A DNA stretch of 47,259 nt from Chryseobacterium sp. Leaf394 (GTDB lineage Bacteria > Bacteroidota > Bacteroidia > Flavobacteriales > Weeksellaceae), in NCBI RefSeq assembly GCF_001424105.1, contig NZ_LMQH01000014.1, forward strand, positions 222,282 through 269,540. Reading direction: 5' to 3'. Shown piece by piece: positions 32,418 to 41,109 of the stretch; the stretch's first letter is position 1, and each line of letters begins with the position of its first letter. A model generated the notes under the pieces. It was not told the DNA's origin. It was given only the letters and a program-made list of their open reading frames with translations, and made no database searches. A program made the position numbers and the translations under genes.

Positions 32418-32978
32418 ATGAAAAAAATATTCAATATTACACTGGTTTTATTCGCAGCACTATTCATTTTCTCTTGTAGAAACGACGACGACGCAGTTCC
32501 TGAAGATGTTCACGAGCACGACGAAATCGGAAGGGTAGTTTTAAAACTGACCAATAAAGCGGACGCAGCAGATGTACAGACAGTGAACGTGATTTCAGGA
32601 GTGGCAGACGGTCACTTGCATCTTCATACAGGAGACACTTATCTGGCAGAACTTGATTTTCAGATCGCTCACGACGATCATTATCACTCTTCAGAAGAAA
32701 TTGTGGAAGAAAAAGATCATCATTTCATTACTTTCGGTCCGGCAAACGCTGATATTGTGGTGATGAGAGCTTCAAACGATGTCGTAAGAACAGACGGACA
32801 GAAATTAGGTTTAAAATCTGAATGGAAAATCAATTCTACACAGGCTACAGGAAAAATGAATATTAAATTAGTTCATGGTCCTACTGCTGTTAATCAGAAT
32901 TATCCTTCTGCAACCAACCAGTTGGGGCAGACTCAGGGTGGAGAAACTGACGTTGATATCACAGTTGACGCACACTAA
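32418..32978 (+). CDS. His-rich surface lipoprotein, predicted metal binding
   Basis: A 186-residue lipoprotein: signal peptide with lipobox FSC (Cys20), then the acidic stretch RNDDDAVPED, which fits the Bacteroidota lipoprotein export signal to the outer face. Twelve His residues cluster in VHEHDE, GHLHLHTG, AHDDHYHSSEE and KDHHF, with one near each of VHGP and the final DAH. This is typical of a surface metal trap. It follows the TonB receptor by 217 bases and is closed by a strong terminator, so it likely feeds that receptor. No named family was recognised; the role is inferred. Confidence 0.75.
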   Translation: MKKIFNITLVLFAALFIFSCRNDDDAVPEDVHEHDEIGRVVLKLTNKADAADVQTVNVISGVADGHLHLHTGDTYLAELDFQIAHDDHYHSSEEIVEEKDHHFITFGPANADIVVMRASNDVVRTDGQKLGLKSEWKINSTQATGKMNIKLVHGPTAVNQNYPSATNQLGQTQGGETDVDITVDAH

Positions 32979-33007
32979 AATCTTACCTGGATATAATTTA
33001 ATATCAC

Positions 33008-33037
33008 AAAAAGACATTATTTCGGTAATGTCTTTTT
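33008..33037 (+). terminator. Terminator after the His-rich lipoprotein
   Basis: A 12-bp stem (AAAAAGACATTA / TAATGTCTTTTT) with a 6-nt loop and trailing T-rich sequence, separating the metal cassette from tig. Confidence 0.9.
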
Positions 33038-33067
33038 ATTTTAACGTATTATAACAAATGGAATCGC

Positions 33068-33095
33068 TTGTTTTAATAAAAAATTCATATTTTTG
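33068..33095 (+). promoter_or_regulatory. tig promoter, -33 TTG and -7 TATTTTTG
   Basis: The only promoter in the window where both elements are clear: TTG at 33068-33070, 17-nt spacer, TATTTTTG at 33088-33095. It gives a leader of about 20 nt before the ATG. Confidence 0.75.
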
Positions 33096-33117
33096 CAACC
33101 TAAAATTTTAATCGATA

Positions 33118-34452
33118 ATGAACGTTACAGCTCAAAATCATGATGATGTAAGTGCATTGCTTACTGTTACATTAGAAAAATCTGACTACAAAGATAAAGT
33201 AGAAAAGCAGTTGATGAACTATGCTAAAAATGCACAGGTTCCTGGATTCAGAAAAGGAAAAGTGCCTTTGAGCATGGTAAAAAGACAATATGAAGCAGGA
33301 ATTGCTTTTGAAGAAATCAACAAGCAGGTTTCTGATGCTCTTAATAATTATGTAAACGAAAACAAACTGAGACTGGTAGGTCAGCCTGTTCCTCAGCCGG
33401 TAAACGAGTTCAACCACAACGCAGAGAAAATCGAGGTGGCTTTTGAAGTTGGTTTCGAGCCTGAATTCTCTATCGATCTTGCTAAATATGAAGCGCCTCA
33501 CTACAAAGTAGAAGCTTCAGAAAAAGAAATCAGCAAGAGCATCGAAAATATGCAGAAGCGTTTCGCAGAGCAGGAGCCTCAGGAAAAAATCGGTAAAGAT
33601 TCTTACGTAGCTTTGGAAATCTCTCAGGTAGTGGAAGAAGGTGCTGAAGGTGAGCACAACCACGCTCCAAAAAGTGCTTTGATCAGCGCAGAAAACAAAG
33701 AAGCTTTCAAATTGGTGAAGTCTTTGAAAATGGACGAATCTGTGAAAGTATCTAAAGAAACTTTAGCTGAAAACGAAGAGCTTGCAAAAGAATTAGGTTT
33801 CTCTAAAGAAGAAGCTGAGCACTTGCACCACGCTGAAGTTGAAGTAAAAGTAAAAGATTTCTACAGTTTAAAATTAGCTGAACTGAATCAGGAACTTTTT
33901 GATAAAGTTTACGGTGCAGACGCTATTAAATCTGAGGAAGAACTTAAAGATAAAGTAAAAACTGAATTAGACGAATATTTCCAGCAGAATGCAGACGTAC
34001 ACTTCGTAAACAAAGTTTTGGAGCAGGTTACAGAAAAAGAAGAAGTAAAACTTCCTGAAACTTTCCTTACAAAATGGTTGGTATTCTCAAACCAAAACAT
34101 CCAGTCTGAAGAGCAGGCTAAGGAGATTCTTGAATCAGAGAAAAGTCAGTTAAAATACCAGATCATCGAAGGTAAATTAATGACTGAAAATGATGTGAAA
34201 ATTGATTACACAGATGTTTTGGGTCAGGCTGAGCAGTTGGTAAGAAACCAGTTGGCTATCTACGGAATCCACCACTTAGGTGACGAGGAAATCCAGAAAT
34301 ATGCTGCTGAAATGTTGAAAGACCAGGAGCAGGTAAGACAGTTGTCTTCTGAGGTGGCTATGGCTAAGCTGAAAGACGTGATCCTTGAAAAAGCGACCAA
34401 AAAAGAAACTGCCATCTCTCACGACGAGTTTTTGGAAGAATTGAAGAAGTAA
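33118..34452 (+). CDS. tig: Trigger factor, ribosome-associated chaperone
   Basis: First chaperone met by nascent chains, binding at the ribosome exit tunnel. The N-terminal ribosome-binding signature GFRKGKVP is at about 43-50. At 444 residues the length is normal. The middle domain (about 145-245) is divergent, His/Glu-rich (EGEHNHAPKSA) and lacks a clear FKBP prolyl-isomerase signature, as in other Bacteroidota trigger factors. A long helical C-terminal domain follows. Strong promoter and terminator flank it; monocistronic. Confidence 0.95.
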   Translation: MNVTAQNHDDVSALLTVTLEKSDYKDKVEKQLMNYAKNAQVPGFRKGKVPLSMVKRQYEAGIAFEEINKQVSDALNNYVNENKLRLVGQPVPQPVNEFNHNAEKIEVAFEVGFEPEFSIDLAKYEAPHYKVEASEKEISKSIENMQKRFAEQEPQEKIGKDSYVALEISQVVEEGAEGEHNHAPKSALISAENKEAFKLVKSLKMDESVKVSKETLAENEELAKELGFSKEEAEHLHHAEVEVKVKDFYSLKLAELNQELFDKVYGADAIKSEEELKDKVKTELDEYFQQNADVHFVNKVLEQVTEKEEVKLPETFLTKWLVFSNQNIQSEEQAKEILESEKSQLKYQIIEGKLMTENDVKIDYTDVLGQAEQLVRNQLAIYGIHHLGDEEIQKYAAEMLKDQEQVRQLSSEVAMAKLKDVILEKATKKETAISHDEFLEELKK

Positions 34453-34472
34453 TTTTTCTCTTTAAATATATA

Positions 34473-34497
34473 AAAACCCACCGCTTTGGTGGGTTTT
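34473..34497 (+). terminator. tig terminator
   Basis: Perfect 10-bp stem (AAAACCCACC / GGTGGGTTTT) with a 5-nt loop, 20 bases after the stop. Confidence 0.9.
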
Positions 34498-34605
34498 GTT
34501 GTTTGTGGCGTCTGATCCTTTGCATTTAGCATTGCTCCCCACCTTTTCCTGAAAGCCAATGTTCAAGGTTGTGAAACTCAGCGCAACGGTTTTTTTGTTT
34601 CGCTA

Positions 34606-34708
34606 GCGCGGATTTGCAATCCGTGCTTATTTCCAACTTACAAAGAGAATGTATTATATTCCGTTAGCGTTGTATTGCATGCAAAGTCACGGATTTCAAA
34701 TCCGCGAC
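34606..34708. repeat. Two GGATT-N3-AATCC hairpins
   Basis: Hairpin 1 at 34606-34626 (CGGATT-TGC-AATCCG core, 9 bp) and hairpin 2 at 34686-34708 (CGGATT-TCA-AATCCG core, 10 bp with one mismatch). The identical core with different loops marks a dispersed hairpin family. Confidence 0.75.
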
Positions 34709-34751
34709 ATAGAAATTGTAGATTAGAAAAGACCTGTTTTTTTAAGTTGTA

Positions 34752-35282
34752 TCAAAGTTTCTCATCCACTTTTACCAGTTCACTGATTACAGGAAAATCT
34801 GCTCTTAGATAATCCTCCTTTTTTGCAGAGACGTTGTAGACAGTTTCTCCTTTTATATACTTGTAACTGATTGTTAGTCCCGGAAAAACCTGCGTAAATT
34901 TTATTTCCCTGTCAATGTGTCCAACGTTATCATTGTCAATTTTGAGATAAAAGAATTTCAAAGTTTCAATCTTTTTTTCAGGTGCGTAATAATCCTTTTT
35001 TGTTTCTCTTAAGGAAAATACGAGTAGCGGAAACTGAGCCCCAACGATATAATGATTGGTTCCGGAAAATTCAATTTCATTGAGTGTGCTGTTGCGTTTG
35101 AGATTTATTTTTTCAAAATAATTGCCACTGTTTCTGTAGTGTAGAACTTCAATTTTGTTTATTGGGATATCTTTGTCAAACTTTACTTTAAACTTAAAAT
35201 TTGCACTTCCGGAGGCCTGAGCATGCATGAAGATACAGAGTAAAAGTGTCAGGAGAATCAGATAATTTTTAGATTTAAGCAT
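34752..35282 (-). CDS. Secreted protein of unknown function
   Basis: A 176-residue protein with a clear signal peptide (about 1-23, ending HAQA), so periplasmic or surface. The mature part is beta-rich, with many Lys and Tyr (for example KFKVKFDKDIP and FFYLKIDNDN), no cysteine and no lipobox. I do not recognise a family. It is preceded by a TATTTTTG element with a 31-nt leader and is transcribed away from the gene at 35462. Function not inferable. Confidence 0.7.
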   Translation of the reverse strand: MLKSKNYLILLTLLLCIFMHAQASGSANFKFKVKFDKDIPINKIEVLHYRNSGNYFEKINLKRNSTLNEIEFSGTNHYIVGAQFPLLVFSLRETKKDYYAPEKKIETLKFFYLKIDNDNVGHIDREIKFTQVFPGLTISYKYIKGETVYNVSAKKEDYLRADFPVISELVKVDEKL

Positions 35283-35313
35283 CTTATTTCGGTTAAATTT
35301 AATTTACGATAAA

Positions 35314-35321
35314 CAAAAATA
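35314..35321 (-). promoter_or_regulatory. Candidate -7 element (TATTTTTG) for the secreted protein
   Basis: Minus-strand TAnnTTTG match, 31 nt upstream of the ATG at 35282. Confidence 0.5.
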
Positions 35322-35430
35322 AAAAATAAGGTGAGCCTAAAGAATGAAGACTTGGTACAATCGGAATTTTAAATGATGAAAGATGGATGTGAGGTTGTAA
35401 ACATATATCTTTCCGCCAATTCAAATTTCC

Positions 35431-35438
35431 TATCTTTA
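35431..35438 (+). promoter_or_regulatory. Near-consensus -7 element (TATCTTTA)
   Basis: One base off TAnnTTTG, 23 nt before the ATG at 35462. Confidence 0.4.
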
Positions 35439-35461
35439 CCGTATAAAAATTTAATTTTAAA

Positions 35462-36151
35462 ATGAAAAAAATAATTCTTCCATTTATATTGGTTATGTCG
35501 CTGTCAGTACCGGTTGCGGCACAGAAAACTTCTGTAAAAGCAGAAGCATCTACCTCAAAATCGCAGATGAGTGCTCAGCAGGTGATTGATAAATACGTTG
35601 CAGCAATGGGTGGCAAGGCAAAACTTGAGTCTGTGAAAACCAGCATTGTCGGTAATACAATTACTGTACAGGGTATGGAAATTACCATGAGTACAAAGAA
35701 AATGGGTAATAAATTCAAATCGTTACAGAGCATAATGGGACAAGATATGACTCAGGTTTTTAACGGTGAAAAAGGATATTTTGAACAGGCGGGAAAGAAA
35801 ATAGATATTCCGGCTGATAAAATAGCAGAGTTTAAAAAAGGAAAAGTGATTGAGGCGCTGGGATATGATGCTGCCAATTTTACATCGGTTGCTTTGGAGC
35901 AGATTGATGGTAAAAACTATAACGTTTTAAGCTCAGAAAAAGGAAAATTCTTTTTCGATGCCGATACCGGTCTTTTATATAAGTCTGAAACAAAAGAAGG
36001 AAATGCTATCATAAAAAGCTACATGACAGTAGACGGAATAAAATTCGCTGAACTCATTGATGCAGAAGGAAATGGACAGAGCGTAAGTATTAAGACAACC
36101 AAAGTTACCCTGAATTCCGGTGTATCTGAAGCAGATTTTAAAATCAATTAA
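35462..36151 (+). CDS. Exported LolA-like fold protein
   Basis: A 229-residue exported protein with a signal peptide to about residue 20 (VPVAAQ). The mature part begins QQVIDKYVAAMGGKAKLESVKT, a pattern common to Bacteroidota outer-membrane lipoprotein-sorting-like proteins (LolA/LolB fold), followed by repeated beta strands. This fold binds lipid or acyl chains, but no specific role is shown. It lies before an M16 peptidase gene, separated by a terminator, so they are probably not one transcript. Family call is moderate. Confidence 0.65.
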   Translation: MKKIILPFILVMSLSVPVAAQKTSVKAEASTSKSQMSAQQVIDKYVAAMGGKAKLESVKTSIVGNTITVQGMEITMSTKKMGNKFKSLQSIMGQDMTQVFNGEKGYFEQAGKKIDIPADKIAEFKKGKVIEALGYDAANFTSVALEQIDGKNYNVLSSEKGKFFFDADTGLLYKSETKEGNAIIKSYMTVDGIKFAELIDAEGNGQSVSIKTTKVTLNSGVSEADFKIN

Positions 36152-36201
36152 GCTTTCTTAATTAGTGAAAATCAAGTTTTTAATATTTTAAAAATCCTCG
36201 T

Positions 36202-36229
36202 AAAAACCGGAAAATACTTCCGGTTTTTT
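36202..36229 (+). terminator. Terminator after the LolA-like gene
   Basis: An 11-bp stem (AAAAACCGGAA / TTCCGGTTTTT) with a 5-nt loop, followed by T-rich sequence. Confidence 0.85.
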
Positions 36230-36333
36230 ATTTAACTATATTTTAACTCACTCAGGATTTCAATTTTCTTTTACGCGTGAATAATTTTTTTAATTTTATC
36301 GCGTTAAACAAAACGAGAATTAAAATTCAAAAC

Positions 36334-39186
36334 ATGAGAAAAATTTTATCGTCCGTAGCGGCAGTTGTTCTAATGTCGTCTATGTCTTTTGCACAGAATA
36401 TCCCAATGGATCCTTCTGTGAAAACAGGTACTCTTCCGAACGGAATGAAGTATTACATCAAAAAAAATACATTACCGGAGAAAAAAGTAGACTTCAGACT
36501 GGCCATTAATGCCGGATCTATTCTTGAAGACGAAAACCAGAGAGGTCTGGCTCACTTTATGGAGCACATGAACTTCAACGGAACCAAAAACTTCCCGGAT
36601 AACAAACTGGTAGATTTCCTACAGTCTATCGGTGTGAAATTCGGTCAGCATTTGAATGCTTATACTAGTTTCGACGAAACGGTTTACATGCTTCCTGTAC
36701 CATTGGACAAACCGGGGAATCTTGATTCAGGTTTAAAAGTAATGGAAGACTGGGCTTTCAACGCAACCCTTACCGATGAGCAGATCAACAAGGAAAGAGG
36801 TGTTGTTCTGGAAGAATTAAGATTAGGATTAGGTGCAGACAAAAGAATGTCTGACAAATATCTTCCTAAAATGCTGTACAAATCTCAATACGCCAACAGA
36901 CTTCCAATCGGGACAAAAGAGGTTCTTCAGAACTTCAAACCGGATGTGATCAGACAGTTCCACAAAGACTGGTACAGACCGGATCTTATGGCTATTGTTG
37001 TGGTAGGAGATATTAATGTAGATGAGGTTGAAAAGAAGATTAAAGATAACTTCGGGAAATACAAAAATCCTTCGAAGCCTAGAGAAAGAAAGGTTTTTGA
37101 CCTTCCAAGCCACAAAGAAACTTTGGTAGCTATTGAAACTGATCCGGATGCTACAAACTCAATGGTTCAGTTCATCATGAAAGATGCTGATGCTTATCAG
37201 CCTGATGTTACTGTGGAGCAGTACAACCAGAGCCTTGTAGAAAATCTTGCTACTACAATGCTTAATAATAGATTAAGAGAACTAATCAATTCAAATAATC
37301 CTCCGTTCACTTACGGATCTGTTTATCATGGCGGAACGTATGCAAGAACCAAAGAAGCATTACAGGGCTTTGCAATGGTGAAAGAAGGTACACAGGTGAA
37401 TGCTTTGAAAGTGCTTTTGGAAGAAACTGAGAGAGCAAAAAGATTCGGGTTTACACAGGGAGAATTAGACAGAGCCAAAGCTCAGATTATGTCTAATATA
37501 GAAAGAACTTACAACAACCGCGACAAAACCGAAAGCGATGTACTGGTAGACGAATATGTAAGAAACTTCCTTGAAAAAGAACCAATGCCGGGAATTGCCT
37601 GGGAATATGAAGATACCAAGACATTTTTACCAACCGTTACTCTTGCCCAGACCAACGATGTGATGAAGCAGATGGTGAAAGACGACAGCCGTGTAATTGT
37701 TGTGACAGGTCCTAAAAAAGACAATGTAGCAATGCCTACAGAAGCTGCTGTTTTGAAGGCTTTTGATGATGTGAAAATGGCTGATCTTAAACCTTACGAA
37801 GAGAAAGCATCCATTAAAAATCTGGTAAAACCTTTCAAATCTGAAGGTAAAATTGCCAAAACGGAGACCGATGCAAAACTGGGAACCACAACCTGGACTT
37901 TAAGCAATGGTGCGAAAGTAACGTTCAAAAAAACAGACTTTAAAGATGATGAAATTGTTTTCACGGCGAGAAGCCTTGGAGGAAGTTCGGTAATCAATGA
38001 TGCAGATTTTAACAAGACTCAGTTTGCCTATTCTGCATTGGCTGAAGCTGGTGTAAATGGTCTGTCTAAAGGAGATCTTACCAATTATCTTGCAGGAAAG
38101 CAGGTAAGTGTGAATCCTTTTATCGGTAACCTTACTGAAGGGATCAACGGAAGAACAACGCAGAAAGACCTTCCTGCTGCTATGGAAATGGTTTATGCTT
38201 ATTTCACAGGTTTAAATTACAGTCCTGAAGCATTTGGTGCCTTCAAAACCAAGCAGTCTGCGATGTTGGATAACATGTTGTCTAATCCTCAATTCTATTT
38301 CTCAAGCGAGCATGCTAAATTTATGAATCAGAAGAACCCGAGATTTATCGGAATTATCCCGATGGAGAAAGACTGGGCAGCAACTGATTACAAAAAAGCG
38401 TATGACGTTTACAAAGAGAAATTTGCCAATGCAGGAAATTTCCATTTCTATTTTGTGGGAAATATTGATGAGGCTAAATTTAAAAATGAAGTGCTTCAGT
38501 ATATCGCAAGCTTACCTTCTACAGGTAAAACTGCCAAATATAAAGATACAGGCTACAGACAAATGACGGGCGACTATTCTAAAACCTACAAAAAAGGAAA
38601 AGATCCTAAGAGTATGGTAACCATCGCTTATTCCGGTGAAGCGCCTTACAATGAGAAAGAAGCGTTGGCTTTGGAAGCTTTAGGTGAAGTGGCAACAATC
38701 AAGGTAATCGAAAAACTGAGAGAAGATGAGAGCGGAATCTATGGTGGCGGAGCAAGAGGATCGATGAATAGAGTACCTTTCAATAGCTATTCTTTCAGCA
38801 TCAACTTCCCTTGCGGACCTGAGAATGCTGAAAAACTGACGAAAAGTGCTATTGCAGAAATTCAGAAACTGATAGACAAGGGTCCTGAGCAAAAAGATCT
38901 TGACAAGTACAAGGAAGGAGAGTATAATGATGACAAAACCAATATGAAAGACAATTCATACTGGATGAACAACCTGGCGAAAAACCAGCTTGACGGAAGT
39001 GATAAATACGAAATCATGAACTATACAGAAAAAGTGAAAGCACTAACTGTAAAAGACCTTCAGGATGTTGCTAAAAAATACCTGACTAAAAACAGAGTCG
39101 TAGCAACGCTGATGCCGGAAGACGGATGGCAAAATGCTCAAAAAGCAGAAACACCGGCTGCTGTAAAGGCAACGGTAGCAAAGTAA
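36334..39186 (+). CDS. M16 family zinc metalloprotease, periplasmic
   Basis: A single-chain pitrilysin-like protease of 950 residues with two M16 halves. Signal peptide to about residue 20 (MSFA). The first half holds the inverted zinc motif His74-x-x-Glu77-His78 in LAHFMEHMNF, with the third ligand Glu154 in INKERGVV, 76 residues on as expected. The second half (from about 490) lacks such a motif and is the usual inactive partner. I chose the ATG at 36334, since the upstream frame to 36277 has no signal-peptide character. Substrate unknown, likely peptides in the periplasm. High confidence in family. Confidence 0.93.
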   Translation: MRKILSSVAAVVLMSSMSFAQNIPMDPSVKTGTLPNGMKYYIKKNTLPEKKVDFRLAINAGSILEDENQRGLAHFMEHMNFNGTKNFPDNKLVDFLQSIGVKFGQHLNAYTSFDETVYMLPVPLDKPGNLDSGLKVMEDWAFNATLTDEQINKERGVVLEELRLGLGADKRMSDKYLPKMLYKSQYANRLPIGTKEVLQNFKPDVIRQFHKDWYRPDLMAIVVVGDINVDEVEKKIKDNFGKYKNPSKPRERKVFDLPSHKETLVAIETDPDATNSMVQFIMKDADAYQPDVTVEQYNQSLVENLATTMLNNRLRELINSNNPPFTYGSVYHGGTYARTKEALQGFAMVKEGTQVNALKVLLEETERAKRFGFTQGELDRAKAQIMSNIERTYNNRDKTESDVLVDEYVRNFLEKEPMPGIAWEYEDTKTFLPTVTLAQTNDVMKQMVKDDSRVIVVTGPKKDNVAMPTEAAVLKAFDDVKMADLKPYEEKASIKNLVKPFKSEGKIAKTETDAKLGTTTWTLSNGAKVTFKKTDFKDDEIVFTARSLGGSSVINDADFNKTQFAYSALAEAGVNGLSKGDLTNYLAGKQVSVNPFIGNLTEGINGRTTQKDLPAAMEMVYAYFTGLNYSPEAFGAFKTKQSAMLDNMLSNPQFYFSSEHAKFMNQKNPRFIGIIPMEKDWAATDYKKAYDVYKEKFANAGNFHFYFVGNIDEAKFKNEVLQYIASLPSTGKTAKYKDTGYRQMTGDYSKTYKKGKDPKSMVTIAYSGEAPYNEKEALALEALGEVATIKVIEKLREDESGIYGGGARGSMNRVPFNSYSFSINFPCGPENAEKLTKSAIAEIQKLIDKGPEQKDLDKYKEGEYNDDKTNMKDNSYWMNNLAKNQLDGSDKYEIMNYTEKVKALTVKDLQDVAKKYLTKNRVVATLMPEDGWQNAQKAETPAAVKATVAK

Positions 39187-39207
39187 TTTTTGTCCGATTA
39201 TAAATGA

Positions 39208-39240
39208 AAAACCACCGCAGAAATTTTCTGCGGTGGTTTT
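39208..39240 (+). terminator. M16 peptidase terminator
   Basis: A stem of about 15 bp (AAAACCACCGCAGAA / TTCTGCGGTGGTTTT) with a 3-nt loop and T-rich flank. Confidence 0.9.
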
Positions 39241-39347
39241 GTTTTCTATTAATTTTATAAAAGAGGGTAATGTGTTCAAAAATAGTTGGTGAAACTCGTC
39301 TTATGCGGTTTTACCAGTAATTTATCAAATTTATTTCATTCCTTTCC

Positions 39348-39380
39348 AAACCTTCAAGGTTTTTAAAACCTTGAAGGTTT
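39348..39380. repeat. Double palindrome AACCTTCAAGGTT / AACCTTGAAGGTT
   Basis: Perfect 16-bp inverted repeat with a 1-nt centre. Each arm is itself nearly palindromic, so two folds are possible. It lies in the gap between the M16 and DUF3109 genes, and could also act as a terminator for the latter. Confidence 0.85.
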
Positions 39381-39422
39381 AACATATAACATAATCCCAA
39401 TCTCACCAATAAACCATTAAAA

Positions 39423-39462
39423 CCCTCAAACCCTCAAACTCTCAAACCCTCAAACTCTCCCA
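39423..39462. repeat. 8-bp periodic array near the DUF3109 stop
   Basis: Five 8-bp units: CCCTCAAA twice, CTCTCAAA, CCCTCAAA, CTCTCCCA. It ends 5 bases before the stop codon of the minus-strand DUF3109 gene. Same family as 20691 and 21256. Confidence 0.9.
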
Positions 39463-39467
39463 CACAA

Positions 39468-40052
39468 TCACTCTCCATACTCCTTCTTCCACTCCTCAGC
39501 AACATCGCTGAGCGTGGTGTAAAAATCCTCACCAAACTTTCTCGTGAGTGGAGTTTTCAGAAATTTATATACAGGAACCTGCAGTTCTTTTCCTAAAGTG
39601 CAGGCATCGCTGCAGACTTTCCATTCATGATAGTTTAATGCTGAAAATGAAGAATATTCAGTGATTCTGATCGGGTAGAGGTGGCAGGAAATTGGTTTTT
39701 GCCAGTCAACTGCACCATCTTCATAGGCTTTTTCGATTCCGCATTTTGTGATGCCTCTTTCATCAAAGGTTACGTATGCACACTCGCGGTTTTCTACCAT
39801 TGGGGTAACATACATTCCGTCTAAAGGATCGGTAGTCCAGGTTCCCTGTTCGTCCAGCGCTTTGATGCCTTCTGCTGTAAGATAAGGTTTTACTTTGTCG
39901 TAGATACGGTCTAAAATTTCAAGTTCATCTTTATCTAAAGGCGCTCCCACATCTCCTTCCACGCAGCATGCACCTTTGCATTTGCTCAGGTTACAAACGA
40001 ATTCTTCAGAAAAAATATCTTCAGAAATCAATTTATCATCTATTTGAATCAT
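39468..40052 (-). CDS. DUF3109 family Cys-rich protein
   Basis: A 194-residue cytoplasmic protein. The N-terminal segment FVCNLSKCKGACCVEGDVGAP (about 17-38) and the later CGIEKA, ISCHLYPIRI and VCSDACTLG motifs give the conserved Cys pattern of the DUF3109/YkgJ-like families, which are thought to bind a metal or an Fe-S cluster. Function is unknown. Length is normal. Monocistronic on the minus strand; an 8-bp array lies right after its stop. Confidence 0.88.
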   Translation of the reverse strand: MIQIDDKLISEDIFSEEFVCNLSKCKGACCVEGDVGAPLDKDELEILDRIYDKVKPYLTAEGIKALDEQGTWTTDPLDGMYVTPMVENRECAYVTFDERGITKCGIEKAYEDGAVDWQKPISCHLYPIRITEYSSFSALNYHEWKVCSDACTLGKELQVPVYKFLKTPLTRKFGEDFYTTLSDVAEEWKKEYGE

Positions 40053-40187
40053 AATCTTTTATTTAGTACAAACGAAAAAAGTAAAGCCTTTTTCTACTGC
40101 AAAAGTATCAAAAGAAACATTGTGAAAAAAGGAGGCAGACTAGTTTAGAACCAGTCTTTGTTATATTAGAATAATTTTAAATCAGTT

Positions 40188-41093
40188 TTAAATCAAATTA
40201 AACTGCAGCAAAGCTCTGTAAGAAACCAGACTTACGATAATAATCCACAGGCTCACTTCTTTCATCCAATATTTAGGCATAAATCTCAGCATTCGGCTCA
40301 GAATAATCGTTACCGGAAATGCGAGAAGTAGAAGATACTCGTAATTTTTGTTCATGTACAGAATTACTGTTACCAGCTGTGCCAATGAAAAAACGAGTAA
40401 AAATGTGTATTTATATCGGCTTATAGGGCTTTTCTGATTGTAGTATTTAAAGTGATCGTAGACTGCGTAGATCAGCATCAGAGCAATTGGAATCAGCGGC
40501 AGCAGTATTGTGAAATCTTTAATGATCCACAGCTTACCGAAAGGAAAATAGACTTCGTTCCATTCTCTCATATTCAGAAAGTAGGCTACCGAAAAATAAC
40601 TTAAAGAAATTAAAAGTACTCCGAGCAAAAATCTGAAAATATTTAAACCGATTCGCTCTGAAGTAGCAGCCACGTGAATAAGGACAAAAACCGCCATTGG
40701 CCAGGTCGTAGGAAGAAATATAAAATTAAGCGCAATGATGGCACCAACCAGAACGTAGGATTTTTTTCTGAGATCTTCGTTGGTACTCGTCAGTAAAAGC
40801 AAAAGAAAAGAATTTGTAAGAAGAGCCACGGCGACACCAAGATCCAGATGGCCCGGATAGAGCCCAAAAATAAAAACTGTGTAGAGTAAAAGAGGCAAAT
40901 GCGTATGATAATTCAGTGCAATGCTGTTGAAACAGAAATAAGCGAGTGCAACACCCAAAAATGTAATTGCCGTTGTGATAGCACCTAAAGTACTGAAATC
41001 AAGTATATTAAATATAATTACAATTAAAAGAAGAAAACCAATATAAACAGGAATTGAAAAAATATTGCTTTCTTTTGAAAGTAATTTAAACAT
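40188..41093 (-). CDS. DUF6427-like polytopic membrane protein
   Basis: A 301-residue integral membrane protein with about nine hydrophobic helices and almost no soluble loops. It begins MFKLLSKESNIFSIPVYIGF, which fits the flavobacterial DUF6427 family, as I recall it; function unknown. It is divergent from a small membrane protein, and the two share a compact 43-bp region with back-to-back -7 elements. Without a database search the family name is only likely. Confidence 0.75.
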   Translation of the reverse strand: MFKLLSKESNIFSIPVYIGFLLLIVIIFNILDFSTLGAITTAITFLGVALAYFCFNSIALNYHTHLPLLLYTVFIFGLYPGHLDLGVAVALLTNSFLLLLLTSTNEDLRKKSYVLVGAIIALNFIFLPTTWPMAVFVLIHVAATSERIGLNIFRFLLGVLLISLSYFSVAYFLNMREWNEVYFPFGKLWIIKDFTILLPLIPIALMLIYAVYDHFKYYNQKSPISRYKYTFLLVFSLAQLVTVILYMNKNYEYLLLLAFPVTIILSRMLRFMPKYWMKEVSLWIIIVSLVSYRALLQFNLI

Positions 41094-41099
41094 TTTTTA

Positions 41100-41107
41100 T
41101 AAATTTG
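41100..41107 (+). promoter_or_regulatory. Candidate -7 element (TAAATTTG) for the small membrane protein
   Basis: Exact TAnnTTTG match, 28 nt before the ATG at 41136. It lies 2 nt from the opposite-strand element at 41110. Confidence 0.55.
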
Positions 41108-41109
41108 TG

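Noticed and set aside
36277..36333. N-terminal extension of the M16 peptidase
   Set aside because: The signal peptide starts cleanly at the ATG at 36334; the extra 19 residues would place it internally.
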